A stretch of 64,000 bases of DNA from Rhodanobacteraceae bacterium (GTDB lineage Bacteria; Pseudomonadota; Gammaproteobacteria; Xanthomonadales; Rhodanobacteraceae): the NCBI GenBank assembly GCA_030167125.1, contig CP126531.1, forward strand, positions 3,078,578 through 3,142,577, read 5' to 3'. Both the position numbers and the translations under genes were made by a program. Every line of letters begins with the position of its first letter. Position 1 is the stretch's first letter. The notes under the pieces are model-generated. The model was not told where the DNA came from, did no database searches, and saw only the letters and a program-made list of their open reading frames with translations. Below are positions 1-8,312 of the stretch, one piece after another.

Positions 1-835
1 CCAGCACCACCGGCGTCAGTTCAGCGTGCACGCGTTCGCGCTTGGCGACTTCGTAACGCGGATGCAGCGCCGACAGCTTCACCGAAATCGACGGTGCGTC
101 CAGCAGGTTGGCGTACGGTCCGCGCGCGCCGAGCGCGAGGATCGCGTCGTGGTACGCCTTCTTGTAGCGCAAAGCATCGGGCGCGGTAAATGCGGCCTCG
201 CCGAGCATGTCGTACGAATAGCGGTACTTCGCGTTGTCGCCTTTCGCCGAACGATCCAGCGCTTCCTCGATGGTGCGGCCCATCACGAACTGGTGGCCCA
301 TGATGCGCATGGCCTGGCGCACCGCGAGCCGGATCATCGGTTCGCCGGCGCGCGCGATCAGGCGCTTGAACGCACCAGGCGCATCGGCGCGCGTGGAATC
401 GGCGAGATTCACCAGATGCCCGGTCAGCATCAGGCCCCACGTGGAAGCGTTGACGAACAACGAATCGCTGGCGCCGAGGTGTTTCTTCCAGTCGGCCTCG
501 CCCAGCTTGTCGCGGATCAGCTTGTCGGTGGTCAGGCGATCGGGAATGCGCAGCAGCGCTTCCGCCACGCACATCAGCAGCACGCCTTCCTCGGACGAAA
601 GATCGTACTGGCGCATGAAGGATTCCACCGCGCTCTGGCTGGCGCTGCGTTCGCGCACGCGTGCGACCAGCGCCGCGGCCTGCGCTTCGACGGCTTCGCT
701 TTCCTTCGTGGGCAAGGTGGCTTCGGCAAGCCTTGCTGCAACCACTTCGGATTCATTGCCGCTCCAGGCGGCGGTGATGCGCGCACGCGCGGCGCTCGGC
801 GGCGCGGGCAATTCGGGAGAGAGGATTTCAGCCAT
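1..835 (-). CDS. putA: Bifunctional proline dehydrogenase / P5C dehydrogenase PutA (N-terminal part, cut by window edge)
   Basis: The reverse strand is open from an ATG at 835 to the left edge, giving 278 residues of the N-terminus. Recognisable PutA signatures are SAVESFMRQYDLSSEEG (about residues 68-84), the arm-domain stretch GASDSLFVNASTWGLM, FKRLIARAGEPMIRLAVRQA, and SVKLSALHPRYE, which opens the proline dehydrogenase barrel. PutA oxidises proline to glutamate at the membrane in two steps, using FAD and then NAD. The protein starts MAEILSPELPAPPSAAR and I see no N-terminal ribbon-helix-helix DNA-binding domain, so this is probably the non-regulatory form of PutA. The rest of the gene, including the aldehyde dehydrogenase half, lies outside the window. 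Confidence 0.93.
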   Translation of the reverse strand, partial: MAEILSPELPAPPSAARARITAAWSGNESEVVAARLAEATLPTKESEAVEAQAAALVARVRERSASQSAVESFMRQYDLSSEEGVLLMCVAEALLRIPDRLTTDKLIRDKLGEADWKKHLGASDSLFVNASTWGLMLTGHLVNLADSTRADAPGAFKRLIARAGEPMIRLAVRQAMRIMGHQFVMGRTIEEALDRSAKGDNAKYRYSYDMLGEAAFTAPDALRYKKAYHDAILALGARGPYANLLDAPSISVKLSALHPRYEVAKRERVHAELTPVVL

Positions 836-954
836 CGAAATGAACACGCGATGCGACCGCCCATTGTAAGGCTTGCGCACGGCGCAGCCAATGATGCGTG
901 GCAGGATGCGGTCGCCGTCGCGGCCTATTCTTGCCGCGGTGTGCAGGGGGCCGT

Positions 955-1482
955 ATGATTCCCAAGATTGCGGTACCGCTGATGTCCATGATCACACGTC
1001 TTCCGGTGGCGGCCGAAACCGGGCAAGTGACGCTGCTGCTGGCGCCCAACCGGTCGCTCAGCCGGCAGCAGATGCGCCGGTTGACGTGGGAGCTGTGCAT
1101 CGCGGCGTTGCTGGTGGCAGGCCTTGCGGCGTGGGGGGGCGATGTGTTCGCGCCGCTGTTCGCGCTGATCGAGGTTCCGGTGCTTGGCGTTGCGTTGTGG
1201 CTGGTCTGGCGCAGCGGCGATCGCAGGGAACGCATCACGCTGGATACGGACCAGGTCCGCATCGAGCGACTCCCGTCCAGGGGCCGTGCGGCCAGCACGT
1301 TTCCGGTGGCGTGGACCCGGGTGCAGGTGCGGGAGCGCGGCGACGGCCATCGCCACGTGGTACTGGCCGCGCAGGGGCGCGAGCAGGAAGTGGGCGAATG
1401 TTTGGGCGACGACGAAAGGATGCAGTTGTCGCGATGGTTGAAGGCCTTGCTGTCCGGCCGCAGCGGCTGGCGCGAGAATTGA
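955..1482 (+). CDS. DUF2244 family membrane protein, cox-cluster associated
   Basis: This encodes a 175-residue protein beginning MIPKIAVPLMSM. A GGGGG-rich Shine-Dalgarno lies 5 bases before the ATG at 955. Residues about 40-85 form two membrane helices (ELCIAALLVAGLAAWGG and LIEVPVLGVALWLVW), followed by a charged C-terminal domain rich in Arg. This matches the DUF2244 family of small two-helix integral membrane proteins, which often sit directly upstream of cytochrome c oxidase subunit II in proteobacteria. Function is unknown; a role in oxidase assembly is only inferred from position. It is divergent from putA, with 119 bp between the start codons. Confidence 0.75.
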   Translation: MIPKIAVPLMSMITRLPVAAETGQVTLLLAPNRSLSRQQMRRLTWELCIAALLVAGLAAWGGDVFAPLFALIEVPVLGVALWLVWRSGDRRERITLDTDQVRIERLPSRGRAASTFPVAWTRVQVRERGDGHRHVVLAAQGREQEVGECLGDDERMQLSRWLKALLSGRSGWREN

Positions 1483-1513
1483 AAGCTGCGGAGACTTTCA
1501 ATCGTGCGTCCAG

Positions 1514-1532
1514 CCCCCTTGAGTCAAGGGGG
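1514..1532. repeat. G-tract palindrome in the DUF2244-ctaC gap
   Basis: A near-perfect inverted repeat, CCCCCTTGAGTCAAGGGGG, lies in the 163-bp gap before ctaC. It resembles the two CCCCCTTC...GAAGGGGG hairpins at 50571-50626, so it may belong to the same dispersed family. No T-run follows it directly, although a run of seven T lies about 55 bases further on (near 1585). It could attenuate readthrough into ctaC. Confidence 0.55.
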
Positions 1533-1645
1533 CGACCTGACCGATGCGAAGCAGCGGGCAGGTGGGGGTTGTGGAGGCACGGGTTTTTTTGAATGCGGAG
1601 CTGGGCGTGTCAGATTATTCAGATCTTTCCAAGGGTGCGAATACG

Positions 1646-2581
1646 ATGAGTTCCAGCTCCAGCTCCAGCTACTGCAAACGGCGGATCGTGGGGGCGGGCG
1701 CCGCCTTCGGTGCTCTGCTGGTATCCATGGCCGCCGCCGCCGATCCGCGCCCGTGGCAGCTCAACCTCGACAAGGGCGTCACCCCGATCTCGCAGCAGAT
1801 CTGGGATCTGCACATGGCCGCGCTGTGGGTGTGCGTGGTGCTGGGCATCCTGGTGTTCGGCGCGATGTTCATCGCGATCTTCCGCTTCCGCCGATCGAAG
1901 GGCGCGGTGGCGGCGACCTGGAGCCACAACACCTTGCTGGAAGTCGCCTGGACGGTGGTGCCGGTGCTGATCCTGATCGGCCTCGCGGCGCCGGCGACCA
2001 TCCTGACCCGCGAGATGTACAACGCCACCGGTTCGCAGATGACCGTCAAGGTCACGGCCTACCAATGGCTGTGGCGCTACGACTATGTCAGTTACGACGG
2101 CAAGCCCATCACCAGGGTGCCGACGATTTATTCGCGGCTTGCGTGGGACAGCAACGCCGCGCGCCAGCTCGACTCCGGCATCAGCCCGTACAGCGTGGTG
2201 GACAAGGAAACCGGCTTCCACGATTACCTGCTCGACGTCACCCATCCGCTGGTGATCCCGGCCGGCGTGAAGGTGCGCTTCCTCATCACGGCCGACGACG
2301 TGATCCACGGCTGGTGGGTGCCCGATTTCGCGGCCAAGCGCGACGCCATTCCCGGCATCATGAACGATGCCTGGGCCAAGGTGGACAAGCCCGGCATCTA
2401 TCGCGGCCAGTGCTACGTGTTGTGCGGCCAGGACCACAGCGCGATGCCGATCGTGGTCAAGGTGCTGCCGAAGGATCAGTTCAACGCCTGGCTTGCGGAA
2501 CAGGAAAACGCCGCGACGCTCGACAAGGCCGCGCGCACCGCGCAGGCCGCGCCGCAGAAGCCCGACCCCGCGAAGGGTTGA
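1646..2581 (+). CDS. ctaC: Cytochrome c oxidase subunit II
   Basis: Subunit II (311 residues) accepts electrons from cytochrome c at its binuclear CuA centre and passes them to haem a in subunit I. The start chosen is ATG 1646, with AAGGG 10 bases upstream; an in-frame ATG further up (1544) would add 34 residues with no export signal. Order: signal peptide with a Ser run (residues 2-8), two membrane helices (about 45-68 and 85-107, the latter around LLEVAWTVVPVLILIGL), the aromatic patch YQWLWRY, then a periplasmic cupredoxin domain. CuA ligands are H221, C256, C260, H264 and M267. The residue between the cysteines that is normally Glu is Val258 (CYVLCG), which is unusual. It is followed by ctaD after 49 bp. 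Confidence 0.96.
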   Translation: MSSSSSSSYCKRRIVGAGAAFGALLVSMAAAADPRPWQLNLDKGVTPISQQIWDLHMAALWVCVVLGILVFGAMFIAIFRFRRSKGAVAATWSHNTLLEVAWTVVPVLILIGLAAPATILTREMYNATGSQMTVKVTAYQWLWRYDYVSYDGKPITRVPTIYSRLAWDSNAARQLDSGISPYSVVDKETGFHDYLLDVTHPLVIPAGVKVRFLITADDVIHGWWVPDFAAKRDAIPGIMNDAWAKVDKPGIYRGQCYVLCGQDHSAMPIVVKVLPKDQFNAWLAEQENAATLDKAARTAQAAPQKPDPAKG

Positions 2582-2630
2582 CGCGGAACACGCACAGTAG
2601 CAGCACAAGGCATTCCAGAGGATTTCGCAC

Positions 2631-4241
2631 ATGTCCAGCACCGCGCAGGCCATCCACCACGAGGAACACCACCAGGGCTTCTTCGAGCGCTGGTTCATGT
2701 CCACCAACCACAAGGACATCGGCACGCTGTACCTGTCGTTCTCGTTCCTGATGCTGTTCGTGGGCGGCAGCTTCGCGATGCTGATCCGCGGCGAGCTGTT
2801 CGAGCCGGGCCTGCAGTTGATCCAGCCCTACTTCTTCAACGAGCTCACCGCGATGCACGGGCTGGTGATGATCTTCGGCGTGATCATGCCGTCGTTCGTG
2901 GGCCTCGCGAACTGGATGATCCCGATGCAGATCGGCGCGCCCGACATGGCGCTGCCGCGCCTGAACAACCTGTCGTTCTGGATCCTGCCGTTCGCGTTCG
3001 TGCTGCTGCTGTCGACGTTCTTCATGCCGGGCGGCGCGCCGGCCGCGGGCTGGACGATGTATCCGCCGCTGGTGCTGCAGGGCGGCGATTCCTTCGCGTT
3101 CATGATCTTCGCGATCCATCTGATGGGCATTTCGTCCATCCTGGGTTCGATCAACATCATCGCGACGATCCTCAACCTGCGCGCGCCGGGCCTCGACCTT
3201 TTGAAGATGCCGATGTTCTGCTGGTCTTGGCTGATCACCTCGTTCCTGGTGATCGCGGTGATGCCGGTGCTGGCCGGCGCGGTCACGATGATGCTGTTCG
3301 ACCGCTTCTTCGGCACCAACTTCTTCAACGCCGCGGGCGGCGGCGACCCGGTGATGTACCAGCACGTGTTCTGGTTCTTCGGGCACCCCGAGGTGTACAT
3401 CATGATCCTGCCGGCGTTCGGGATCATCTCCGAGATCGTGCCGACCTTCTCGCGCAAGCCGCTGTTCGGCTACAAGGCGATGGTGTACGCGATCGCGTGC
3501 ATCGCGTTCCTGTCGTTCATCGTGTGGTCGCACCACATGTTCACCGTCGGCCTGCCGCTGGGCGCCGAGGTGTTCTTCATGTTCTCGACCATGCTGATCG
3601 CGGTGCCGACCGGCGTGAAGATCTTCAACTGGGTCACCACGATGTGGCGCGGCTCGCTGAGCTTCGAGGTGCCGATGCTGTGGGCGATCGCCTTCATCGT
3701 GCTGTTCTCGATCGGCGGCTTCTCCGGCGTGATGATGGCGCTGGTGCCGGCCGACTTCCAGTACAACCAGACCTACTTCATCGTCGCGCACTTCCATTAC
3801 GTGCTCGTGGGCGGCGCGCTGTTCGCGATCATCGCGGGGGTGTACTACTGGCTGCCCAAGTGGACGGGCCGGATGTATTCCGAGTTCTGGGCCAAGCTGC
3901 ACTTCTGGTCCAGCGCCATCTCGGTGAACGTGCTGTTCTTCCCGCAGCATTTCCTCGGCCTTGCCGGCATGCCGCGCCGCATCCCCGACTACAACGTCGC
4001 GTTCGCGGACTGGAACATGGTCTCGTCGATCGGCGGTTTCTGGTTCGGCGCCACCCAGCTGATCTTCGTGGGCGTGGTGATCCACTGCATCTGGTTCTCG
4101 AAACAGAAGGCCGCACCGCGGGTGTGGGAACACGCCTACGGGCTCGAGTGGACGCTGCCGTCGCCCGCGCCGCACCATAGCTTCACGGTGCCGCCGGTGA
4201 TCGACGATACCAAGCTTGCCCATGGCGACATCAGTCACTGA
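2631..4241 (+). CDS. ctaD: Cytochrome c oxidase subunit I
   Basis: The catalytic subunit (536 residues) carries low-spin haem a and the haem a3-CuB site where O2 is reduced and protons are pumped. All hallmark motifs are present: low-spin haem ligand in ELTAMHGLVMIFG, the CuB/Tyr motif WFFGHPEVYIMILPAFG with the proton-channel Glu and the cross-linked His-Tyr, the CuB pair WSHHMFTVG, and the a3/a ligands in HFHYVLVGG. GHPEVY marks an A-type enzyme. Twelve hydrophobic helices are evident. The N-terminus is His/Glu-rich (HHEEHHQGFFERWF). It belongs to the ctaC-ctaD-(59 aa)-ctaE transcription unit. Confidence 0.97.
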   Translation: MSSTAQAIHHEEHHQGFFERWFMSTNHKDIGTLYLSFSFLMLFVGGSFAMLIRGELFEPGLQLIQPYFFNELTAMHGLVMIFGVIMPSFVGLANWMIPMQIGAPDMALPRLNNLSFWILPFAFVLLLSTFFMPGGAPAAGWTMYPPLVLQGGDSFAFMIFAIHLMGISSILGSINIIATILNLRAPGLDLLKMPMFCWSWLITSFLVIAVMPVLAGAVTMMLFDRFFGTNFFNAAGGGDPVMYQHVFWFFGHPEVYIMILPAFGIISEIVPTFSRKPLFGYKAMVYAIACIAFLSFIVWSHHMFTVGLPLGAEVFFMFSTMLIAVPTGVKIFNWVTTMWRGSLSFEVPMLWAIAFIVLFSIGGFSGVMMALVPADFQYNQTYFIVAHFHYVLVGGALFAIIAGVYYWLPKWTGRMYSEFWAKLHFWSSAISVNVLFFPQHFLGLAGMPRRIPDYNVAFADWNMVSSIGGFWFGATQLIFVGVVIHCIWFSKQKAAPRVWEHAYGLEWTLPSPAPHHSFTVPPVIDDTKLAHGDISH

Positions 4242-4254
4242 ATCTCACGAAAAC

Positions 4255-4434
4255 ATGCTTCGAACAGACCAATCAATTGATGCGAAACAGTTGGCGCCGG
4301 ACGAGCTCGCGCAACGCAAGGCGCGCGCGCGGCGGACCGCTTGGATCATCGCGGCGATCGCCATCGCGTTCTTCGTCGCCAGCCTGCTGCAAGGGCATTT
4401 CGTCGGCATTCCCAACTGGGTCCCGACACGTTGA
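4255..4434 (+). CDS. Small single-helix membrane protein between ctaD and ctaE
   Basis: A 59-residue protein, starting at ATG 4255 (the frame is open further up but that overlaps ctaD). It has a polar, basic N-terminus (LAQRKARARRTAW) and one membrane helix (IIAAIAIAFFVASLLQG), then a short tail ending NWVPTR. Small proteins of this layout are found next to cox11 in many beta- and gammaproteobacterial cox operons and are often called cytochrome oxidase small assembly proteins. Here no cox11 follows: only 42 bp separate it from ctaE. It might also be the leftover N-terminal anchor of a deleted cox11; I cannot distinguish these from sequence alone. Confidence 0.6.
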   Translation: MLRTDQSIDAKQLAPDELAQRKARARRTAWIIAAIAIAFFVASLLQGHFVGIPNWVPTR

Positions 4435-4476
4435 TCGGGCAACACCGTTCGCCAGCCATACACCGGAATCCATGAC

Positions 4477-5352
4477 ATGAGCCAACTCGACGCCAACGTC
4501 TACTACGTTCCGCACAGCAGCCGCTGGCCGATCATCGCGGTGATCGGCATGTTCCTGTTCATGGCGGGCGCGGCGATCTGGCTGAACGGCTACGACGGGC
4601 CCGGCCAGATCGTCCTGGCGATCGGCGCGCTGACCATCATCGGCATGATGTTCGGCTGGTTCGGCAACGTGATCCGGGAATCGATGAAAGGCATCTTCAA
4701 CGGCCAGGTCGATACCTCGTTCCGGATGGGGATGATGTGGTTCATCGTCTCCGAAGTGTTCTTCTTCGCCGCGTTCTTCGGCGGGCTGTTCTACATCCGC
4801 ACCTTCGTGGTGCCGTGGCTGGGCGGCGCCGGCGACAAGGGCATCCTCACCAACGGCTACATCTGGCAGGGCTTCTCGGCCGCGTGGCCGACCAACGGCC
4901 CGGATTCGGTGGGCGGTTCGTTCATCGCCACCTCGCCGTGGGGCATCCCGCTGATCAACACGCTACTGCTGCTGTCCTCGTCGATCACCGTGACGATCGC
5001 GCACCACGCGTTGCGCGCGGGCAACCGCAAGCGGCTGATCGGTTTCCTCGGCCTCACCATCCTGCTGGGCGCGATCTTCCTCGGCCTGCAGGCGCACGAG
5101 TACTGGGAGTCGTACGTCCACCTCAACATGACGCTGCACAGCGGCATCTACGGCGCGACGTTCTACATCCTCACCGGCTTCCACGGCCTGCACGTGACGC
5201 TGGGCACCATCATGCTGATCGTGATGTGGCTGCGCTGCGCGCGCGGGCACTTCTCGCCGCAGCATCATTTCGCGTTCGAGGCGGTGTCGTGGTACTGGCA
5301 CTTCGTCGACGTGATCTGGCTGTGCCTGTTCCTGTTCGTGTACATCCTGTAG
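4477..5352 (+). CDS. ctaE: Cytochrome c oxidase subunit III
   Basis: Subunit III (291 residues) stabilises subunit I and is thought to aid O2 and proton delivery. Seven membrane helices are visible. Diagnostic segments are the N-terminal YYVPHSSRWPI, SFRMGMMWFIVSEVFFFAAFFG, LLLLSSSITVTIAHHALRAG, the lipid-facing Glu in GLQAHEYWESY, GFHGLHVTLG and the C-terminal WYWHFVDVIWLCLFLFVYI. Length and motifs are standard. It is the last gene of the structural operon; the following 68 bp are repeat-derived. Confidence 0.96.
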   Translation: MSQLDANVYYVPHSSRWPIIAVIGMFLFMAGAAIWLNGYDGPGQIVLAIGALTIIGMMFGWFGNVIRESMKGIFNGQVDTSFRMGMMWFIVSEVFFFAAFFGGLFYIRTFVVPWLGGAGDKGILTNGYIWQGFSAAWPTNGPDSVGGSFIATSPWGIPLINTLLLLSSSITVTIAHHALRAGNRKRLIGFLGLTILLGAIFLGLQAHEYWESYVHLNMTLHSGIYGATFYILTGFHGLHVTLGTIMLIVMWLRCARGHFSPQHHFAFEAVSWYWHFVDVIWLCLFLFVYIL

Positions 5353-5358
5353 AGCGGG

Positions 5359-5460
5359 ATCAGGGATTAGGGATTAGGGACTCGGAAAAGAGCCGATCAT
5401 CCTGCGAAGGCGGGATTGCGATGCTCTTTCGAATCCCCAATCTCCAGTCCGCAATCCCCG
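5359..5460. repeat. Degenerate REP element with GGGATTA tandem, downstream of ctaE
   Basis: After the ctaE stop come tandem GGGATTAGGGATTAGGGA units, then TCATCCTGCGAAGGCGGGATT (5396 on), a decayed copy of the CATTCCCGCGAAAGCGGGAAT palindrome seen intact at 10033 and 62608, then AATCCCC-type units in the opposite sense. The layout (G-rich tandem, palindrome, C-rich tandem) matches the REP block at 10010-10200. The start codon of the next gene (5421) lies inside it. Confidence 0.65.
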
Positions 5461-7241
5461 GAACGGCATTGATCTGGCTGATCGCCTGCGCAGCGTCCGC
5501 GTCCGCTGCAGGCTGCACGCTGGGCAAATACGGCACGCTGTCCGTCGAAATGGTCGGCGAACGGCCCACCACGCTCATCAAGGTCGACGGCACGGCCACG
5601 CGCTTCGCGATCGACACCGGCGCGTGGTTCAACTTCATGTCGCGCGCCAATGCCGAGGCGCTGGGGTTGAAGCTCACGCCGGCGCCGTTCGGATTCCGCA
5701 TGGGCGGAATCGGCGGCTTCGCCAATGCGGAAATCGCCCGGATCAAGGATCTCGGCTTCCTCGACACGGATCTGCACGGCGTCGATTTCCTGGTCGGCGG
5801 CTCGGACGCGGACCAAGCCTCGCTGGGCGCCAACCTGCTCGATTTCGCGGATCTCGAAATCGACCTCGCGCACGGCAAGATGACGCTGTTCAAGGCGGAT
5901 GGCTGCCGCAAATCGGCGCTGGCGTATTGGGTCAAGGATGGCGGCACCTACGAGGTGGCCGACCTGCACCCCGCCGCCTTGCATGACCTGCGCAGTTTCG
6001 TCGACGTGACGATCAACGGCAAAACGGTGCGTGCCTTGCTGGACAGCGGTGCCGCCGCGACCCTGCTCGGCCGCCGCGCCGCGGAACGCGCGGGCATCGA
6101 TTTGAAGGGACCGGGTGTGAAGCCGGGCGTGCGCATCCGCGGCGTCGGTGAAAAGACGTATCAGTCCTGGATCGTGCCCATCGACACGTTTTCGGTCGGC
6201 ACCGAAACGATCCAGCACAGCGAGATGCTGGTGATGGACGGCGATCTGGGCGACGGTTCGGCCGACATGATCCTGGGCGTGGATTTCATGCTGGCCCACC
6301 ACATGTACATCGCCAACAGCCAGCGCAAGCTCTATTTCACCTACAACGGTGGCCGCGTGTTTTCGCTGGACACCGCTTCGATCGGCGCGCACGAGACGGC
6401 CGCTGCCGCGGCGGGCACCGGCGAACCAAAGACGGCTGCCGATTACGCGCTGCGCGGGCAGGCGCGGCTGGCGCGCGGCGAACTCGCGAACGCGCTTTCC
6501 GATCTGGATGCGGCCGTCCGCCTGGATCCCAATGATGCGGACGATCATTTGACGCGCGCGCGCATCCTGCTCGCCCGGCAGCAGCCCGACGAGGCGCTCG
6601 GCGACCTGGACAAGGCGCTGGATCTCGATCCGAAAAACCTCGATGCATGGCTGCTGCGCGCCAGCCTGCGCTTCGGGAAAAATGACGAAGCCGGCGCCGC
6701 GGCGGATCTCGCGGCAGCGCAAAAGCTCGCGCCGGCGGGTTCGATGCAGTCCCGGTCCATCGCATCGCTCTATGTCGCCATCGACGAGCCCTCCAACGCG
6801 CTGCCTTTGCTGGATGCGTGGATTCGCGCGCACGAGGATGACTCCACGCTCGGCAGCGCGCTCAACGAACGCTGCTGGGCGCGCGCGCTGGCCGACCAGT
6901 CGCTGGACGGCGCGCTGCACGATTGCCGCGAAGCCATCAAGCGTGACGGCGACCGCGCGGCCTACCTGGACAGCCTGGGCATGGTGTACCTGCGGCTGGG
7001 CAAGTACGCCGAATCGATCAAGGCCTACCAGCAGGCGCTCGCGCAATCACCGCACACCGCGTGGTCGCATTACGGCCTTGGACTCGCCGAATTGCACAGC
7101 GGGCAGGCCGCCGCCGGCGAGGCCGAGTTGGCCACCGCGCGTTCACTCGACAAGCAGATCGATGCGCACGCCGCCAAGTTCGGCCTGGTGGCGCCAAACG
7201 AAACGCCGGCCGCATCCGGCCCGCCGCCTTCCAAGGGCTGA
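5421..7241 (+). CDS. Exported protein with two retropepsin-like aspartic protease domains and TPR repeats
   Basis: A 606-residue protein. Residues 1-31 form a signal peptide (ALIWLIACAASASAAGC). Two aspartyl protease half-domains follow: the first around D65 (FAIDTGAWFNFMS) and the second around D208 (RALLDSGAAATLLG), each with a downstream hydrophobic-Gly segment (LGANLLDF, MILGVDFM). From about residue 345 to 590 there are TPR repeats (for example ALSDLDAAVRLDPNDADDHL). Retropepsins normally need two half-sites; here both are on one chain, as in pepsins. Substrate is unknown, and location should be periplasmic. It interrupts the cox assembly block but runs in the same direction. The start codon and first about 14 residues come from repeat sequence. 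Confidence 0.85.
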   Translation: MLFRIPNLQSAIPGTALIWLIACAASASAAGCTLGKYGTLSVEMVGERPTTLIKVDGTATRFAIDTGAWFNFMSRANAEALGLKLTPAPFGFRMGGIGGFANAEIARIKDLGFLDTDLHGVDFLVGGSDADQASLGANLLDFADLEIDLAHGKMTLFKADGCRKSALAYWVKDGGTYEVADLHPAALHDLRSFVDVTINGKTVRALLDSGAAATLLGRRAAERAGIDLKGPGVKPGVRIRGVGEKTYQSWIVPIDTFSVGTETIQHSEMLVMDGDLGDGSADMILGVDFMLAHHMYIANSQRKLYFTYNGGRVFSLDTASIGAHETAAAAAGTGEPKTAADYALRGQARLARGELANALSDLDAAVRLDPNDADDHLTRARILLARQQPDEALGDLDKALDLDPKNLDAWLLRASLRFGKNDEAGAAADLAAAQKLAPAGSMQSRSIASLYVAIDEPSNALPLLDAWIRAHEDDSTLGSALNERCWARALADQSLDGALHDCREAIKRDGDRAAYLDSLGMVYLRLGKYAESIKAYQQALAQSPHTAWSHYGLGLAELHSGQAAAGEAELATARSLDKQIDAHAAKFGLVAPNETPAASGPPPSKG

Positions 7242-7273
7242 CCGGAGTTGCGATAATTCCCGGTCTTTCGCTC

Positions 7274-7504
7274 TCAGCGCACGTACACGCCGTGCGGATG
7301 CAGCACGCCGGTGACGATGCCGATCACGATCAGCGCGATCAGCAACACCGAGAATGCGACGCGCCGCGTCAACGCCCACACCGTGCGGCCGGTGTCCTTG
7401 CGGTCGGTCATCATGAAATACAACGCCTGGCCCAGCTCGAAGATCACCACCAGGAACACGATGACCAGCACGGCCTTGTATGCGGTGGTGAAGGACATGG
7501 GCAT
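7274..7504 (-). CDS. DUF2909 family twin-transmembrane protein
   Basis: A 76-residue protein (or 74 if the second ATG at 7498 is used). Two membrane helices (LVIVFLVVIFELGQALYFMM and VLLIALIVIGIVTGVL) flank the loop TDRKDTGRTVWALTRRVAFS. This matches the DUF2909 / twin transmembrane family commonly found next to SURF1 in proteobacterial cox clusters; its function is unknown. It is convergent with the retropepsin gene (32 bp apart) and divergent from the SURF1 gene (57 bp between starts), so it must have its own promoter within that gap. Confidence 0.8.
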   Translation of the reverse strand: MPMSFTTAYKAVLVIVFLVVIFELGQALYFMMTDRKDTGRTVWALTRRVAFSVLLIALIVIGIVTGVLHPHGVYVR

Positions 7505-7561
7505 GTCGCGCGCGGAAACGCCGAGTATAGCGTTGCGCCGCGGGCCGACGGTGCGCGCGGC

Positions 7562-8308
7562 ATGATGCGCGTGCGGCGCCCCAGCGCGTTCGCGGTGCTG
7601 TTGACCGTGTGCGGCGTCGCGGTGTTTTGCGCGCTGGGCGTGTGGCAGTTGCGCCGCGCGGCGTACAAGGAAACCGTGCTGGCGCGCTTCCACGATGCAG
7701 CCAGCGCGCCCTTGGTGAATCTTGCCGGCGCACGCGCCGATCGCGACAAGGACGCCTACCCGCACGTCAAGGTCAGCGGAACGCTGGAAGGCAACCACGT
7801 GTACCTGCTGGACGACCAGATGCGCGCGGACCGCCTGGGCGTGATGGTGTTCGTGCCGTTCAGGCCCGCGGATTCCGCGCGCGTGCTGCTGGTGAACCTC
7901 GGCTTCCTCGCGCGGATGGGACCCGATACCACCACGCTGCCCGACATCCCGCCGATCCCCGATCACGCCGTCACGCTCACCGGCATCTACGCGCCGCCGC
8001 CGCTGCCGGGCCTGAAGCTGGGCGGCAATCCGCTGCCGCGCGAAAAGGCGTGGCCCAAGCTGGTGACCTTCATCGACCTGCAGCAGATCGCGGCCGACCT
8101 CGGCGCTCAGGTCTATCCGCAGGTATTGTTGGCCGACCCCGATCCGCACAGCGCCTACATCCGCAGCTGGACGGCCAACGTGATGCCGCCCGCGCGGCAT
8201 CGCGCGTACGCGCTGCAATGGTTCTGCTTCGCGATCGCGGCGGTGGTGATGTTTTTCGTGCTGCATCGCGTGAAACGCGATGATGCCCCCGACGTCGAAC
8301 AGGAGTAG
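7562..8308 (+). CDS. SURF1 family cytochrome oxidase biogenesis protein
   Basis: SURF1 proteins help insert haem a into subunit I. The protein has 248 residues (start ATG 7562, or ATG 7565). Hallmarks are an N-terminal helix leading into GVWQLRRAAYKE, a central periplasmic domain with YPHVKVSGTLEG and VYLLDDQ, RVLLVNLGFLAR, and the C-terminal helix with the conserved HRAYALQWFCFA. Length and two-helix topology are typical. It starts the unit SURF1, SCO-like protein, ctaA, and is followed after 4 bp by the SCO-like gene. Confidence 0.93.
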   Translation: MMRVRRPSAFAVLLTVCGVAVFCALGVWQLRRAAYKETVLARFHDAASAPLVNLAGARADRDKDAYPHVKVSGTLEGNHVYLLDDQMRADRLGVMVFVPFRPADSARVLLVNLGFLARMGPDTTTLPDIPPIPDHAVTLTGIYAPPPLPGLKLGGNPLPREKAWPKLVTFIDLQQIAADLGAQVYPQVLLADPDPHSAYIRSWTANVMPPARHRAYALQWFCFAIAAVVMFFVLHRVKRDDAPDVEQE

Positions 8309-8312
8309 TGGA

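Noticed and set aside
1663..1684. AGCTCC microsatellite encoding the Ser run of CtaC, as a phase-variation tract
   Set aside because: Only a few hexanucleotide units; changes would be in frame and fall in the signal region, so no on/off switching is expected.
2481..4238. 585-codon minus-strand frame rich in His, Asp and Glu opposite ctaD
   Set aside because: Mirror of hydrophobic codons of a membrane protein; not a real acidic/His-rich protein.
4737..5420. N-terminal extension of the retropepsin frame back through ctaE
   Set aside because: The upstream part is the shifted frame of ctaE; the real protein begins with a signal peptide at 5421.
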